64,000 nucleotides of DNA from Glycine soja (taxonomy: Eukaryota; Streptophyta; Magnoliopsida; Fabales; Fabaceae). Location of the stretch: contig NC_041011.1 of assembly GCF_004193775.1 (NCBI RefSeq), positions 11,993,656 to 12,057,655 on the forward strand, read 5' to 3'. Below, in pieces: positions 24,298 to 35,140 of the stretch; position 1 is the first letter of the stretch; every line of letters starts with the position of its first letter. The translations under genes were made by a program, and so were the position numbers. The notes below the pieces were generated by a model. That model was not told the origin of the DNA and ran no database searches. It worked only from the letters and a program-made list of their open reading frames with translations.

Positions 24298-24498
24298 TGT
24301 TCTTGAAAATTAGAATATAATATTCTAATTCTATTAACAATAGTGGTTTATAGGAACATAATATTTGATTTAGAGAAAACAAAATATTCTCTATTTATGT
24401 GTAATTAATGTAATTATCCTATATAAACACGCATTCACTGTGTTGTATTCTAACACACGGTTTCAATCAATTTCCCTTTGTTTTCTCCTGTTTTAACA
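24298..24498 (+). mobile_element. Solitary LTR of the TRIM-like family (copy 2)
   Basis: This ~200-bp sequence is the reverse complement of the LTR at 55706-55902, starting TGTTCTTGAAAATT and ending TTTTAACA. It is followed by ctacc, the same pentamer that is the target duplication of the TRIM at 55706-56727 on the opposite strand. The left flank (actat) is not a clean duplication and no internal region is present. It is either a solo LTR or a breakpoint-truncated element. Confidence 0.75.
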
Positions 24499-24810
24499 CT
24501 ACCCACCGTCACCCATGGCTGGATTTATCTCTGATGCCTCTCATATATAATATATCCCCGGTACCTCTTGTGACCTTTTTTGTACATGTCCAAACTACCT
24601 TAATTGATTTTTGGTCATCTTTTTCTCAATTAGTGCTACAACTAACGTTTCTCTTATATAATCATTCCATATCTTATTTCATCTTGTGTGGCCTCACATC
24701 CATCTTAACATGCTCATTTATGCTACCCCCACCTTTTTCTCGTGTTCCTTTACATCCCAACATTCACTACCATATAGTATAGTTAGATGTATAACATTAC
24801 CTTAAAAGTT
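24499..24810 (-). pseudogene. RTE-type LINE relic, arm A copy
   Basis: Minus-strand translation shows a decayed version of the C-terminal region of the RT protein at 60070-61317 (matching [27 protein letters not shown]). Its counterpart in arm B is 55392-55705 on the plus strand, so the relic predates the duplication. Confidence 0.65.
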
Positions 24811-25312
24811 ACCTTAGAGTTTAATAGGTACTTTGTGATCACAAAAATCCTTGATGCATATAAGTGTATGCATATTTAATTCTATTTTTTTGTTTGATTT
24901 TGTTGTATAATGATCACTATCTTGTATAAATTCAGTGTTATACCTTCTTGAATTCTACTTGTGGCCAGTCACTATCAGTAAAAGACAATTTGAGACCATG
25001 CTAAAGCCTTTTTGAATTTAACATATAAGTCAATGTACAAAAGCTAATACTGTTCAAGATATCATTAGGCATTTTCATGAGGCTGGTCTGATTTTTTTGT
25101 GCTAAAATTCTGGTAACTAGATTCTATAATTATGCTAATAATCTGATGTTTAAGCTACCAAATAATTTATTTCCTCCTTGGTTCTGGTTTTTGAGATGGT
25201 TTAGTGTAGTCATAAATGTGATGAATCTATAGGCATTTTCTAGCATTGAAATTGTTGTTCTCAGTATAAGTTCCATTATGTTCTCATGCTTCTATTTGTG
25301 GAATTCAACTGT

Positions 25313-26050
25313 TGATCAATGGAGCTCTAAAAGTTGGGGCTCATGGTGTTATGGTTGGATGTGCAGCATACAATAAGTGTCAAATGCAAAATTCTCCAAC
25401 CCCTGCCCCTTTTGCCTGTGTGAAGTCTCAAACGCTTTCAAGCATCACGAGTCAAATCTGGGGAACATGTTCTAAACTTGGTGCAGTCATCATCATCATC
25501 ATTATTAATGTGTTATAGGTCAGAATAATGATGATTTTACTTGTACTGCTACTACATGATCTCAAAAAATCAACAATGTATATTAAGTAATATCATATCG
25601 TGAAAACCTTTTGAGAAATAGACATATGTATATCTTTTATTCTAGGTTAAAATAGTCTTTCTCCAATATGCATATTTGTCAAGAACCAACCATCTAAAAA
25701 GTGTAAGTTTTACAGTTGATTTCCATGAATGTTTGGTATAACCTAATGTGCCTTATAATGCAAATATCCATTGGGCTTAAGGAATGAACAAAACACTGGC
25801 CGATATTGTGAATGTGGAAATAGACAAATATAACCTATTAGTTGATTTTCGTGCTTGTAAAATTTCTAATATTAATGATATAGTTACTATGCAAATATAG
25901 TTATTATAAAATTTCTAATATTTCTATGCTGGTAAAGTTCCTTTGTAGTATTATATAAAATGATATAGTTACTATGCAAATATCCTTTGGACTTAGGAAG
26001 CGCAAAGCAGATTCTGCTGTACAAACTTGCACGGTATAGTTACTATGAAA
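25313..26050 (+). pseudogene. Truncated DUS pseudogene (tRNA-dihydrouridine synthase), arm A
   Basis: The exon starting VNGALK (25316-25376) is recognisable, but its 3' splice site AG is lost (gttgatcaatgg instead of gtaggtcaatgg) and 4 bp of the donor gtaagtg are deleted. A deletion then fuses intron sequence to the end of the next-but-one exon at a shared gatat, removing the NPWHIL and YQVYGD exons. Only the second half of the [15 protein letters not shown] exon remains (about 25995-26030), and the last exon is absent, replaced by the CACTA end. Compare the intact exons at 49867-54709 on the other strand. No function is expected. Confidence 0.85.
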
Positions 26051-26309
26051 AACCTAATTATTTGAGTGCTTAGAACAATATTTCACTTTGTATTTAGATG
26101 GAGTTGTCAATGTCCATGATAAACTACAAACTTCAATCCTCAAGCAAATCTTACCTATTCTTCTTAATTTACTTTTATTTTCCCTGATTTCTATTCATGG
26201 ATGGTAAGAAACTAAGAATACATGTTATGTGTTAATTATCTAATAAGTTAGGAAGCAGTTAGTTCGCAGCTAATTACACAATCAGGAAATAGTTAATTAA
26301 GAAGCCATC

Positions 26310-27452
26310 ATTTTCTATCACATTCAATTCAACACAGCAACTAGTTGACTACTTCACAACTACCCAACCAGACTATCCGGGCAGGCTGACCAATCATAAC
26401 ACCTAGGCTTAACCGGACAAGACGACATATCCCAACTTCAATATGTAATCCCTTCAAACAACACTAATCTTCATAATCCTTATCAATATTGATTAAACAT
26501 GTACAAAACTGCACTGGGCTCTTGAACCAAATACATTGAAAACAAAAAGCCAACTAGAGATTAAGTCCAAACAACCTGAACATGTACAAAGGCACAGGGA
26601 ACAAGCTTACCTCGAACCCAAACAGTGACAATGGTAGTGAGATCTAAAACAATGGCGCGATGACTTGAAGCTTTCCTCGTACCTCGATTAGGTCACCACG
26701 AAATGTACCTAGGGTTAACCGAAACAACACAAACCTAGTAGGTTAGACGAAATGAAGCTTAGACATCAAATACTTTACCTCACTCAAAATGACACAATGC
26801 AAGAAAAAACCTAATCCTTGCAGCGAGCACGACTTCCACAAACCAACTCCTTGCAACACACACAAACAAACATCCTTGCAGTGAGCACAAGTTCCCCAAA
26901 CAAAGAAACAAAGAAGAAGAAGAAGACAACAAAGACTAAGGTCCTTGTGGTTACAAAGAAGAAGAAGAAGAAGAAGTTGTACCTAGGTAACGTGGCTACG
27001 TGTTACGGTCGCGAAGAAGCTGTAAAAAGAACCTGAAGAAGCTGTACTCACGGTCGCGAAGAAGAAGAAGTGAAGAAGAAAAAGAAGAAGCAAAGAACAG
27101 AGCGCGAGGAAAGTAATTAGGGGTCGGGTTCTGAAATTTTAAAATATGAGTCCAACATCGGTTTTCAATAAGAAACCGATGTTAACTGAATGAAGTTAAC
27201 GTTAACATCGGTTTTTTGAGAAAAACCGATGTTAACACCATTTCGTTAACATCGGTTTTCTGTAAAACCGATGTTAATTAAAAGGCGTTAACATCAGTTT
27301 TCCGAAAAACCGATGTTAATTAGGTTTTACGGAAAACCGATGTTAAGGAATATACATTATTTACAAATATGTCACCGCGTTTACCTTAACATCAGTTTTT
27401 TTATAAAATCGATGTTAATTTGACAATGTTAAATGTGCTTTTTGTAGTAGTG
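26310..27452. mobile_element. CACTA-type transposon end with hairpin subterminal repeats
   Basis: The right end reads, on the minus strand, cactactacaaaaagcac (27452-27435), the CACTA-family terminal inverted repeat. Inside it lies an array of aacatcggtttt / aaaccgatgttaa subterminal repeats (27154-27418), and further in is a GAAGAA-rich stretch. No left terminus is visible, and arm B lacks this sequence, so the piece is a truncated or deleted element. The left limit is approximate, set where similarity to arm B stops. No transposase is recognised. Confidence 0.6.
27154..27418. repeat. Array of short hairpins (CACTA subterminal repeats)
   Basis: At least five near-perfect palindromes follow one another, each made of aacatcggtttt, a 4-8 nt loop and its complement ending gatgttaa, separated by about 10-60 bp. 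Each could fold as a ~12-bp stem. In CACTA elements such repeats are transposase-binding sites. Confidence 0.85.
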
Positions 27453-28722
27453 TCAGAAGAATGTTGGGTGGCTTATATTACTCTATATCAGATAAGACTA
27501 AGATTAATGGTCTGTTTGGATGTACTATTGTAAAAGATCTTATAGACAAAGAACGTGTTCAAGAAGCTCTTATATGAAAAGTTACTTTTACATAAATTAA
27601 TTTGATGTTTGGATGATAAACTCTTGAGTGTTTATTTAAATTAATATGGTATTTGGATTAAATTATAGAAGGTCTTTTGCATAATTAAAATTACCAAAAA
27701 AGATATTATATGCTTTGACATTATTAAAACTAATAATTAAATACTTAAACATTATTATATAATTATTAAATGCCTTAAATAATTAAATATTATTAAAAAT
27801 AATAAAAATTACTTTTTTTCTTCTATTTCATTTATAAAAATATTTTAACTTTATCATTATATTTAAAATATTGTTATATATTTTCTATAAATTTTGATTA
27901 AAAAATAATTAATTTTATAAAAATAAAATAAATGTATCTCATAAAAATATAATTATACGTCTTTCTACATAATTAATTTTCATATTTAAAATCTAATTAA
28001 TTTATTGTTTTAGTAATGTTATCACTTACATTCTAGTTTATAATTTAATTATTATCTATGTAATTATAATTTATAACAAAATATAAAATGTCATTAACCT
28101 CGTAATAATACGATCAATAATGTCTTCCAATATAAAATTGTTCACATGTACCCATACCATAAACATGCAAACTTGTATTATTAAAAAATAGTAATAGTAC
28201 CCTTCATTTTATAGTTTTTAAGATTGAAATAATAAATGGAATATATTAAAAAATGTTAGAGAATATGCTTCTTTTATCACTTCTTTTAGTTCTTTATCTA
28301 TCTTGCAAATATATTCTTTTTACACAATCTGAACATGACAACCCTGCTGACAAAAAAAAAGTTGTAAACCATTCCCTTTATGCTACCTTTCAATATTTAA
28401 TTATGAATAAAATCAAAATAAAAATGAAATAGAATTAAGTTACCATCCATTATTTGCAAATATTATCATGAAAATGAAAACAAAGATAAAAAAAATCCAC
28501 CTAATACCATTGGAAGAAAAGAAAAAGAAAGGCATGAAACAGAATGAAATGCCTTACACCATGTACCATTTTATTCCACCTTAAGCAATACAAACAACAA
28601 AGGCCTATAATCATTTTATTTCATTCTAATATATTCATTTTCATAGGGAGAGGAGATATGCATTATAGTTACAATTATATCAACATAAGATCAAATATTA
28701 AGATTTACTTCATTCCATGGTC

Positions 28723-28915
28723 TGGATACTACAACAATAATCATAATTGCAAAATCAACCTCTGTAACTTGAGAATAAATTAGTACTTCTTGCCACTTTG
28801 CATCCAAGAAAATGAGAACCTTTCTTCACATACAACTTTGCCTTCTATTTAATTTGAAGAGTGTGTATGAATGAACAAAGAAATTATGCAGCAGTCAACC
28901 AGTTTGCAAAAAGAT
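28723..28915. repeat. 193-bp direct repeat, copy 1
   Basis: The sequence starting ggatactacaacaataatca and ending cagtttgcaaaaagat recurs almost unchanged at 29870-30061. The second copy adjoins the mTERF-like fragment and may be its 3' untranslated sequence. Confidence 0.9.
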
Positions 28916-29869
28916 GGGAACAAACTTAATGTAGCACTCATTAAAAAAAAGGGGAAATAATCCTATTAAAAACTAAATGATTATTCTAAGAAAAAAATGG
29001 AGAAAAGAAAGAATAATAAGTTAAACAATTGAAAAGCCAAGTAAATGAAAAGAAAACAAAAGCTCCCTTTTTCACTCATGATTTTGTTCTTGACAGCCAT
29101 GAACATTAACATATGAGTCCATGTGACAAACATTGGAATATGGTGGTTCCATCAGATCCATCTAAGGAGACCCACTAAGGGATTATTGTATGAAGCCAAA
29201 GGCAGTATACAAAGGAATGGTTATGCTGGTACAGATTGGGAAACTCTACTTTAAATATATGCTTCATTAACTTAAATAGAAGTTATGCGCATTAACTTAA
29301 GCTTCACTAATCACTATACAATATAATGAATGTCCGAATCACTTCAGTTATTCCACTAAAACAGTGTTCTATCTCTACGTCAAAATCGTTCTACAACTGA
29401 CTAGATTCACACAACATGAGCACTAGCAAGTACCAATGGCAGTAATCAAGTAGAATGACTATCCTACTGTACAACAATACCTACTCCCCAAAACTTCTGG
29501 TATATGTTCTTTTATCAGGCACCATAGTGAAATATAAGTTTGCCGCTCAATTTAATGATTCAACTCAAAGTTTTATATTCCAATATGAGTACAAGTAGAA
29601 ACCAAGAACTATTTCTCTGCTGGTAACTAAGTTGGCACTTGGAGTAGGAACTAATTGACAACATACATCAAAGCCTCTTTAAAACATGGTTTTAAAATAA
29701 TGAATACCAACGACCTGCTCAGAAAGGATTTTGGTTCCACCAAGTCTTCCTCTATATTTGGTAGCTTCATTGGAGACAATAGGAATCTATTTTACAGATG
29801 ACATAATATCAAGATAGATGTTATGCCTATGTCTGTCAAGATGGGATTGCAAAATCAACCTCTGTCATT

Positions 29870-30061
29870 GGATACTACAACAATAATCATAATTGCAAAA
29901 TCAACCTCTGTAACTTGAGAATAAATTAGTACTTCTTGCCACTTTGCATCCAAGAAAATGAGAACCTTTCTTCACATACAACTCTACCTTCTATTTAAGT
30001 TGAAGAGTGTGTATGAATGAACAAAGAAATTATGCAGCAGTCAACCAGTTTGCAAAAAGAT
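29870..30061. repeat. 192-bp direct repeat, copy 2
   Basis: Partner of 28723-28915; only a handful of mismatches are visible. Spacing is about 1.15 kb. Confidence 0.9.
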
Positions 30062-30078
30062 ACATCTCATTCAATCAT

Positions 30079-30308
30079 CTAGAAGCGAGCCCAACATCTA
30101 GTGCATTGTGCAATATAGTCTCCCTTACAATCAACATTGTAACCCAAAAATTTTGGATTTCTAAGGAGAAGTTTCCTAAGAGAATTTCCCTTAATACAAC
30201 TCTGCTCCTCCAGGATCTTTACATTACCTTTCAACTCTTCCTCCAAATTACATCCAAGAACTTCTGGAAACTTTTTAAGCAACTTGGACAGATCATCATC
30301 TAATGGTA
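30079..30308 (-). pseudogene. mTERF-domain gene fragment
   Basis: The minus strand encodes two helical repeats of mTERF type: LLKKFPEVLGCNLEEELKGN and LRKLLLRNPKFLGYNVDC, ending CTRCWARF and a stop. The FPEVLG/NPKFLG spacing of about 35 residues is typical of the C-terminus of plant mitochondrial/plastid mTERF proteins. The frame closes upstream at about 30308 with no start or transit peptide. I infer a 3' gene fragment picked up by the surrounding DNA element. The family call rests on motif recognition alone. Confidence 0.5.
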
Positions 30309-31315
30309 AATAGAAAGGGTTGGTCCAGGGAGTTCACATTTTCAATTTTATACTAAAAATATTTCTCTATTCCTACTGTTGTATATGAGGTTTATTTCCA
30401 GCATTCACCTCTTCTATGCACACTTTCGACATAATCTCAGTATTTTTATCACACCATTCTACTTTCTTTATTTTCACAGGAACTTGATTGAGAAAAATTT
30501 CACAAGCTTAATGAAACAAACAAAAGCATAACCCTAATCCATAACAATTCGAAATTTAATGAGAAGAAAAAGAAATTATTGAAGAATTGGTTAACCTGTG
30601 ATGCTCACAAAGGAAGAAGAAGAGAGAACGAAGGATGATCGGAAGATGACCAAGAATGATTGGAAAGAATGACGAAGATCGGAAACACGAGAGAGGAAGG
30701 CACAACAAGAGAGGAAGGAATAGCACATTGAGGAAGAAGAGAGAGAAATTTTGAGGGTTTAGAAAATGAGGAGGGCATGCTTTGTCATTTTGAAATTTTT
30801 TGAGGACATAATTGTCCAAGCATTATTTAGGAAACAATTCCCGAAAAGACAATTTCAAAAGCTGAAAATTTAAACATTAGGAGAAGATATTCTCACAGCT
30901 TTCACTTTTCTAAAAGCTAAAAAAAATTAATAACCAAATACTCTTAAAAAATAAAAAAAAATATCTTTTTCTAATAGATAAAATGATAAAAGATCTTTTG
31001 GATGCAATCCAAATGAGACCTAACTCAAGAACCATACTTATAAATTATTAAGCGGTTCAAGACTAACACATCATTCATAATTTCTATGAATAATCATGTG
31101 ATACCTAGACATATATTCATTAAATTAAAAATATAGATAAGACTTAATTGTGTTATCCTTAATTTATGGATCTTACTCAATTTAAAACATTAAACGTAAT
31201 TATTGGTGATCACATAATAGTCTCTGCAACCTAATAATTTCTCCGGGACCACTAGACTTCATTATATTATCAATTATTTAACGTGGCAATGACTTATTGG
31301 TAATTTCATGAACCA

Positions 31316-31347
31316 GATAAGATTGCATGGTCCAACTACCACCATGC
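31316..31347 (+). promoter_or_regulatory. Conserved I-box-like and palindromic motif upstream of PsbTn copy A
   Basis: GATAAGA (31318-31324), an I-box core known from light-regulated promoters, is followed by GCATGGT N9 ACCATGC (31325-31347), a 7-bp perfect inverted repeat. Both are kept at the same relative place upstream of copy B (49472-49503, complement), although surrounding bases have diverged. The function is inferred. Confidence 0.35.
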
Positions 31348-31430
31348 CCTATTTGGTGATTTACGTTCCATATATTCATCCTTTGGGTCCATGCTTTGGT
31401 TCAGTATTCAGATTATTATACATTGCAAAA

Positions 31431-31742
31431 ATGGCATCATTCACCATGACAGCTTCCATCCTTGGCTGCCCAGCCGTCACCAACCGGTCGGCAGCGACGC
31501 AGAGGAGATCAGTGGTAGTGAATGCAGCCAGCAAATCTGTTGAAGGGGAAAAGGTCAGTTATGACAACAATGGTAGCAATGCAAGGAGGAACTTGATGTT
31601 CGCCACGGCGGCGGCTGCTGTTTGCTCTTTTGCTGCAGGGATGGCATTGGCAGATGAGCCTAAACCAGGAACCTCAGAAGCCAAGAAAAAGTATGCCCCG
31701 GTTTGTGTCACCAATCCTACAGCTAGGATTTGTCGCAATTGA
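31431..31742 (+). CDS. PSBTN: Photosystem II 5 kDa protein (PsbTn), copy A
   Basis: This single-exon gene encodes 103 aa. I chose ATG 31431 ([14 protein letters not shown]) because it matches the arm B copy exactly; the frame is open 41 codons further upstream, but that part has no transit-peptide character. Residues 1-~50 are a Ser/Ala/Arg-rich chloroplast transit peptide. RRNLMF followed by an Ala-rich hydrophobic stretch and ALA|DEP is a thylakoid-lumen signal of twin-arginine type. The mature ~28-residue peptide (DEPKPG...ICRN) holds two cysteines, as in PsbTn, a small lumenal PSII subunit. It is the inverted duplicate of 49059-49364, and both are intact. Confidence 0.95.
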   Translation: MASFTMTASILGCPAVTNRSAATQRRSVVVNAASKSVEGEKVSYDNNGSNARRNLMFATAAAAVCSFAAGMALADEPKPGTSEAKKKYAPVCVTNPTARICRN

Positions 31743-31878
31743 GGAACTTTTTTGTTTCACTTTTGGAATTTGGAAATGTACAATGAATTTGTTGTAAGGC
31801 TTTGATGATTTCATTTCATCCTCACTGTACTAGATGTTCATAAAAGTATCGACTTTGCTTCGTCGTCTCTTTGGTGTT

Positions 31879-32295
31879 GTAATGCTTAAATTATATTTTT
31901 TTTTCTTCTAATTTATTATCTAGGTTAAATTTGATTCTCTAATTTTTTTTATTTAATTTGATTCTTATTTTTTTAATTTGATTATTTAATTTTTAAAATT
32001 AATTCATTTAAAAAAAAATAGATATTTTGTGACAATTAAAATAACCTCACGACGGTTTTGAAATGCTATAAGATGTGATTTTCTTACGATTTAAACGAGA
32101 TAACTAGCTTGAATCGATTTTAAAAATTAAAGAATTAAATTAAATCTAAAAAAATTAAATTTAAAAAATAAATTAAAGATCTAAAAAAACTAATTTAATC
32201 TTTTATTTATTCGCTTAGTTTGAAAGTTAAATAAGAACTTAATTACTACTTGTTCAATTCAACCATATTAATTAGGCAAAAATTTGTTTTTTTAA

Positions 32296-32338
<43 letters not shown>

Positions 32339-34335
32339 CTTTTTATAAAATTGAATAACGAACACCATTATTGACTTTTACAGAGTCAACATTACATATG
32401 CAAAGTGTTCACGTGATGAGTTTAGCTTAATTCTTGCATGACTCAAAATTATGACAAGGTTTTTCTTGCTTAGAATCAAACATAATACCATTAAAATCCG
32501 ATTATACATGAAATGAGATTTTTTCAACTTAATTTGTTTATATAAGATATAAATTTTAACATGATAAATAACTAAATCAAAGAATTAAATGTATATATAA
32601 AACTGAAACTATGGTACAATTTATAGTATATATCTTGAAACAAATAATATAAAAAATAGAAAGATTATACAAAAAAATTACCCTATAGCTACATACGCTT
32701 ATAATGACAGGAGTAACTTTTTCCTACACATACTTGATGTAGGTATAAACCTTGTAATTTTAATGGAAAATGTTTTTAACTACGAAAATAATTTTCATAA
32801 AAACTGCACGAAGGTTATTTTCTGTAAAATCTTAATTTATATATTTTAGTCTTTTAAGTTAAGATCTAATATAACTATATAAAAGGAATAGGTTATGGAA
32901 ATTTCATTTTTATCCTTGTTTAATTTATTGACATGTGACACATTTATTGGTTTTATGGTCTTTTCGTCCTTCCATTTTTAATTCTGTTTTTTTCTCTTAG
33001 CCAAGGCCACGTGTTGTCCCATCCAGTATCATCATATCATTTCAACGGCCTCCAATCTCGTCTTGTCATTTCAGCATGCACGTTGTAATCGCGGACAGTG
33101 GCGGTGGCAAAGAGAGAACGAGTGGCATGGCGGCTGCAATGTGCGGCATGCCTCTTCCCGCTTCCTTCCTGTGCTCTCCACTGAATTGTCCTTTCAAAGA
33201 TGCAGACCAAGACCCAAAAAAAATGTTGCCTTTTTTTCTCCAAGGTAAGAAGAAAACCCCATTGCTTCTTGAGTTTTGGATCTTTACAATACCCATTTTA
33301 ATTTCCTTCTTTGCAAGGTCAACAGCGAAGAAGAATCCAACAGCCACGACTTTAGTTTGTTAACGGCCTTAGTTTTTTGGCTATAATACGGTATTCTTTT
33401 GCTATTCAATGTTCTTCTCTTGATTATTTTGTTGGTTTTTTTGTTCGTTTTAAATTTTTCACATGTGTACTCATTTTTTACATGTTTACTCAACCACCAT
33501 TGCTTATGTTGTGATTTGATCATGCTAAATTTGGCTTGCTGTGTAGGTGGTGATAAAAAAGATAATCATTTTTTTAGGAAACATTAACTGTCATGCGATT
33601 ACATTGTTGGTGAAATGGGTTATAAGTTATGTGTTGGCTGAAATGCCTAAATGAAGTTTTAGAAACTAGGCAAATTGTTCACCTTTGTTGGTATAGATCA
33701 CTATAAATTATGAAAAAATTATGAAGTTGTAATCACAATGGCTGGGAAACTCGTCTTGGGTGAGGGTATAGTGAACAAAGTAAAAAAAACTAAACTTCAT
33801 TAGATTGTCAATAAATATGTCTCCCATGGCCTAAACATAAAGGTCTATCTCAGAAAATGGCCAAACATTAAAATATCTTCTGCTTTTTGGCTTGATCCAT
33901 CTTGCTGTTTAGAGTGTTAAAATATCTTCTGCAAACGGCTACTAAGATTCAATATCAGCTGTGATTGAGTATCCATTGATGGGTGGCCCTTGACTTAGTT
34001 TCATTGCCTGTTGCTTTATCTTTTTGCCCTTCAAATCGTGTAATCATTAGTGAAAATAAGTTTGTTTTTTATTCTACCGTGCTTTTGTTAGCAGGGCCTA
34101 AACATAAGCTCTATGCCCTTTCATTTGCTATTCTCTCTGTCTTTTTGATAAATAAAAAATTGTTGCTTCTCATTTTTGGCATGGCACAGTATCAGAGAGA
34201 GAAAGAGAGAGAGAAAGTGGTTTTGCAGGAAAAATCCAAGTAAATTCAAGGAGCCACCACTGTTCCAACCAGCCTCTTTCATTTTGCAGTTCCTGTTTGT
34301 TTTTTCGTGTTTCCATTCACCGTTCCACAAAAGGG
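31879..34335. other. Spacer between duplication arms, left part; no gene seen
   Basis: Very AT-rich, with a TA microsatellite at 32298-32336. A more GC-balanced patch at 33000-33370 gives overlapping short open frames on both strands, none of which I recognise. A GA-rich tract lies at 34192-34216. Confidence 0.5.
32298..32336. repeat. TA microsatellite
   Basis: Uninterrupted (TA)n of about 38 bp in the inter-arm spacer. Confidence 0.9.
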
Positions 34336-34822
34336 AAAAACACTACTTTGTTCCATCTCTTTTTGTGGTGTGTCTCGAGGTTGGTGTGTGTCCTCAAGAT
34401 AAAAGCTCACTCACCCATAGCAACAACAACCCTTTTACCTTAACTCTTGAAACTTTGTTTAAAATTTGGATTTTCAAATATCATGATCCGATGAAGGAGT
34501 GTGTAGAGGCTCTCTTGGGGGAGGGGACAAGGAAGAATAGGAGTACACAAAACAAGTGTTGTCTTTTTGAACCCCAAATAAAACACTGCTTTGTTCCATC
34601 TCTTTCTGTGGTGTGTCTCGAGATTGGTGTGTGTCCTCAAGATAAAAGCTCAGTCACCCACAACAGCAACACCCCTTTTGCCTTAACTCTTGAAACTTTA
34701 TTTAAAATTTGGATTTTTAGATATCATGATCCAATGAAGGAGTGTGTAAAGGCTCTCTTGGGGGAGGGGGCAAGGAAGAATAGGAGTACACAAAACAAGT
34801 GTTGTCTTTTTGAACCCTAAAT
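34336..34822. repeat. 243-bp tandem duplication
   Basis: Two adjacent units (34336-34578 and 34579-34822) share the order cactactttgttccatctc ... atcatgatccgatgaagga ... aagtgttgtctttttgaacc, with a few percent mismatch. The start of a third unit (ccctaaataaaacgctt) follows. The period is 81 codons, so a plus-strand frame (34176-34820, 214 codons) runs through both units without a stop. No known domain is recognised, and antisense frames are also open, so coding status is doubtful. Confidence 0.85.
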
Positions 34823-35140
34823 AAAACGCTTTTTTGGTTTTGTTGTTATGCCACTTTGTATGCAGAGTCAACAGAGAATTATGATTCAGTCTCAATTTTA
34901 AAACACAAGCAATACCATACGTTTTGCAAATGATCATTATTGTTGATTTTTTGTACTTTAAGACACATAATTAGTTTCTCCCTTGACTTAGTTCCGCTGC
35001 CTGTTGTTAGTTGTTATCATATTATCATCCGGACACCATATTTAAACACACAAAATACCAGCTGTTTGGAAAAGGACCATTATTCTAAATCTTTTGTACT
35101 TGAGGTTACATATTTTTTCCTACATTTTTTACACAGAAGG

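Larger units (their letters stand above)
27509..31021. mobile_element. PIF/Harbinger-like nonautonomous element with captured sequence
   Basis: The block starts ggtctgtttggatg...aaaagatctt and ends aaaagatcttttggatgcaatccaaatgagacc, imperfect inverted repeats of the G-G-N-C-N-TGTTTGG type seen in PIF/Harbinger and Tourist elements. A taa occurs next to both ends (one base offset on the left), compatible with the 3-bp TWA target. The first kilobase is extremely AT-rich. Inside are a 192-bp direct repeat and an mTERF-like coding fragment. No transposase is recognised. Confidence 0.5.
24298..31878 (+). repeat. Arm A of an inverted segmental duplication
   Basis: Reverse-complementing 48926-55902 gives the same order of sequences: TRIM LTR, RTE-LINE relic, DUS exon fragments and introns, then the PsbTn gene with its 5' and 3' flanks. 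Similarity is interrupted in arm A by deletions in DUS, a CACTA end and a PIF-like insertion, and in arm B by a solo LTR and LTR-like blocks. Similarity ends just after the PsbTn 3' UTR at about 31878 (counterpart 48926) and begins at the LTR edge 24298 (counterpart 55902). Confidence 0.85.

Noticed and set aside
25312..25518. 68-codon frame as a real protein
   Set aside because: It is a remnant DUS exon plus intron with lost splice sites.
26818..27036. Lys-rich 72-codon ORF
   Set aside because: Encoded mostly by a GAA/AAG repeat inside a CACTA remnant.
31308..31430. N-terminal extension of PsbTn copy A (41 codons upstream)
   Set aside because: Not shared with copy B and it would place a non-transit-like segment before MASFTMTAS; it contains the conserved promoter palindrome.
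33037..33363. Overlapping open frames on both strands
   Set aside because: No start context, domain or splice support; likely chance in a GC-balanced patch.
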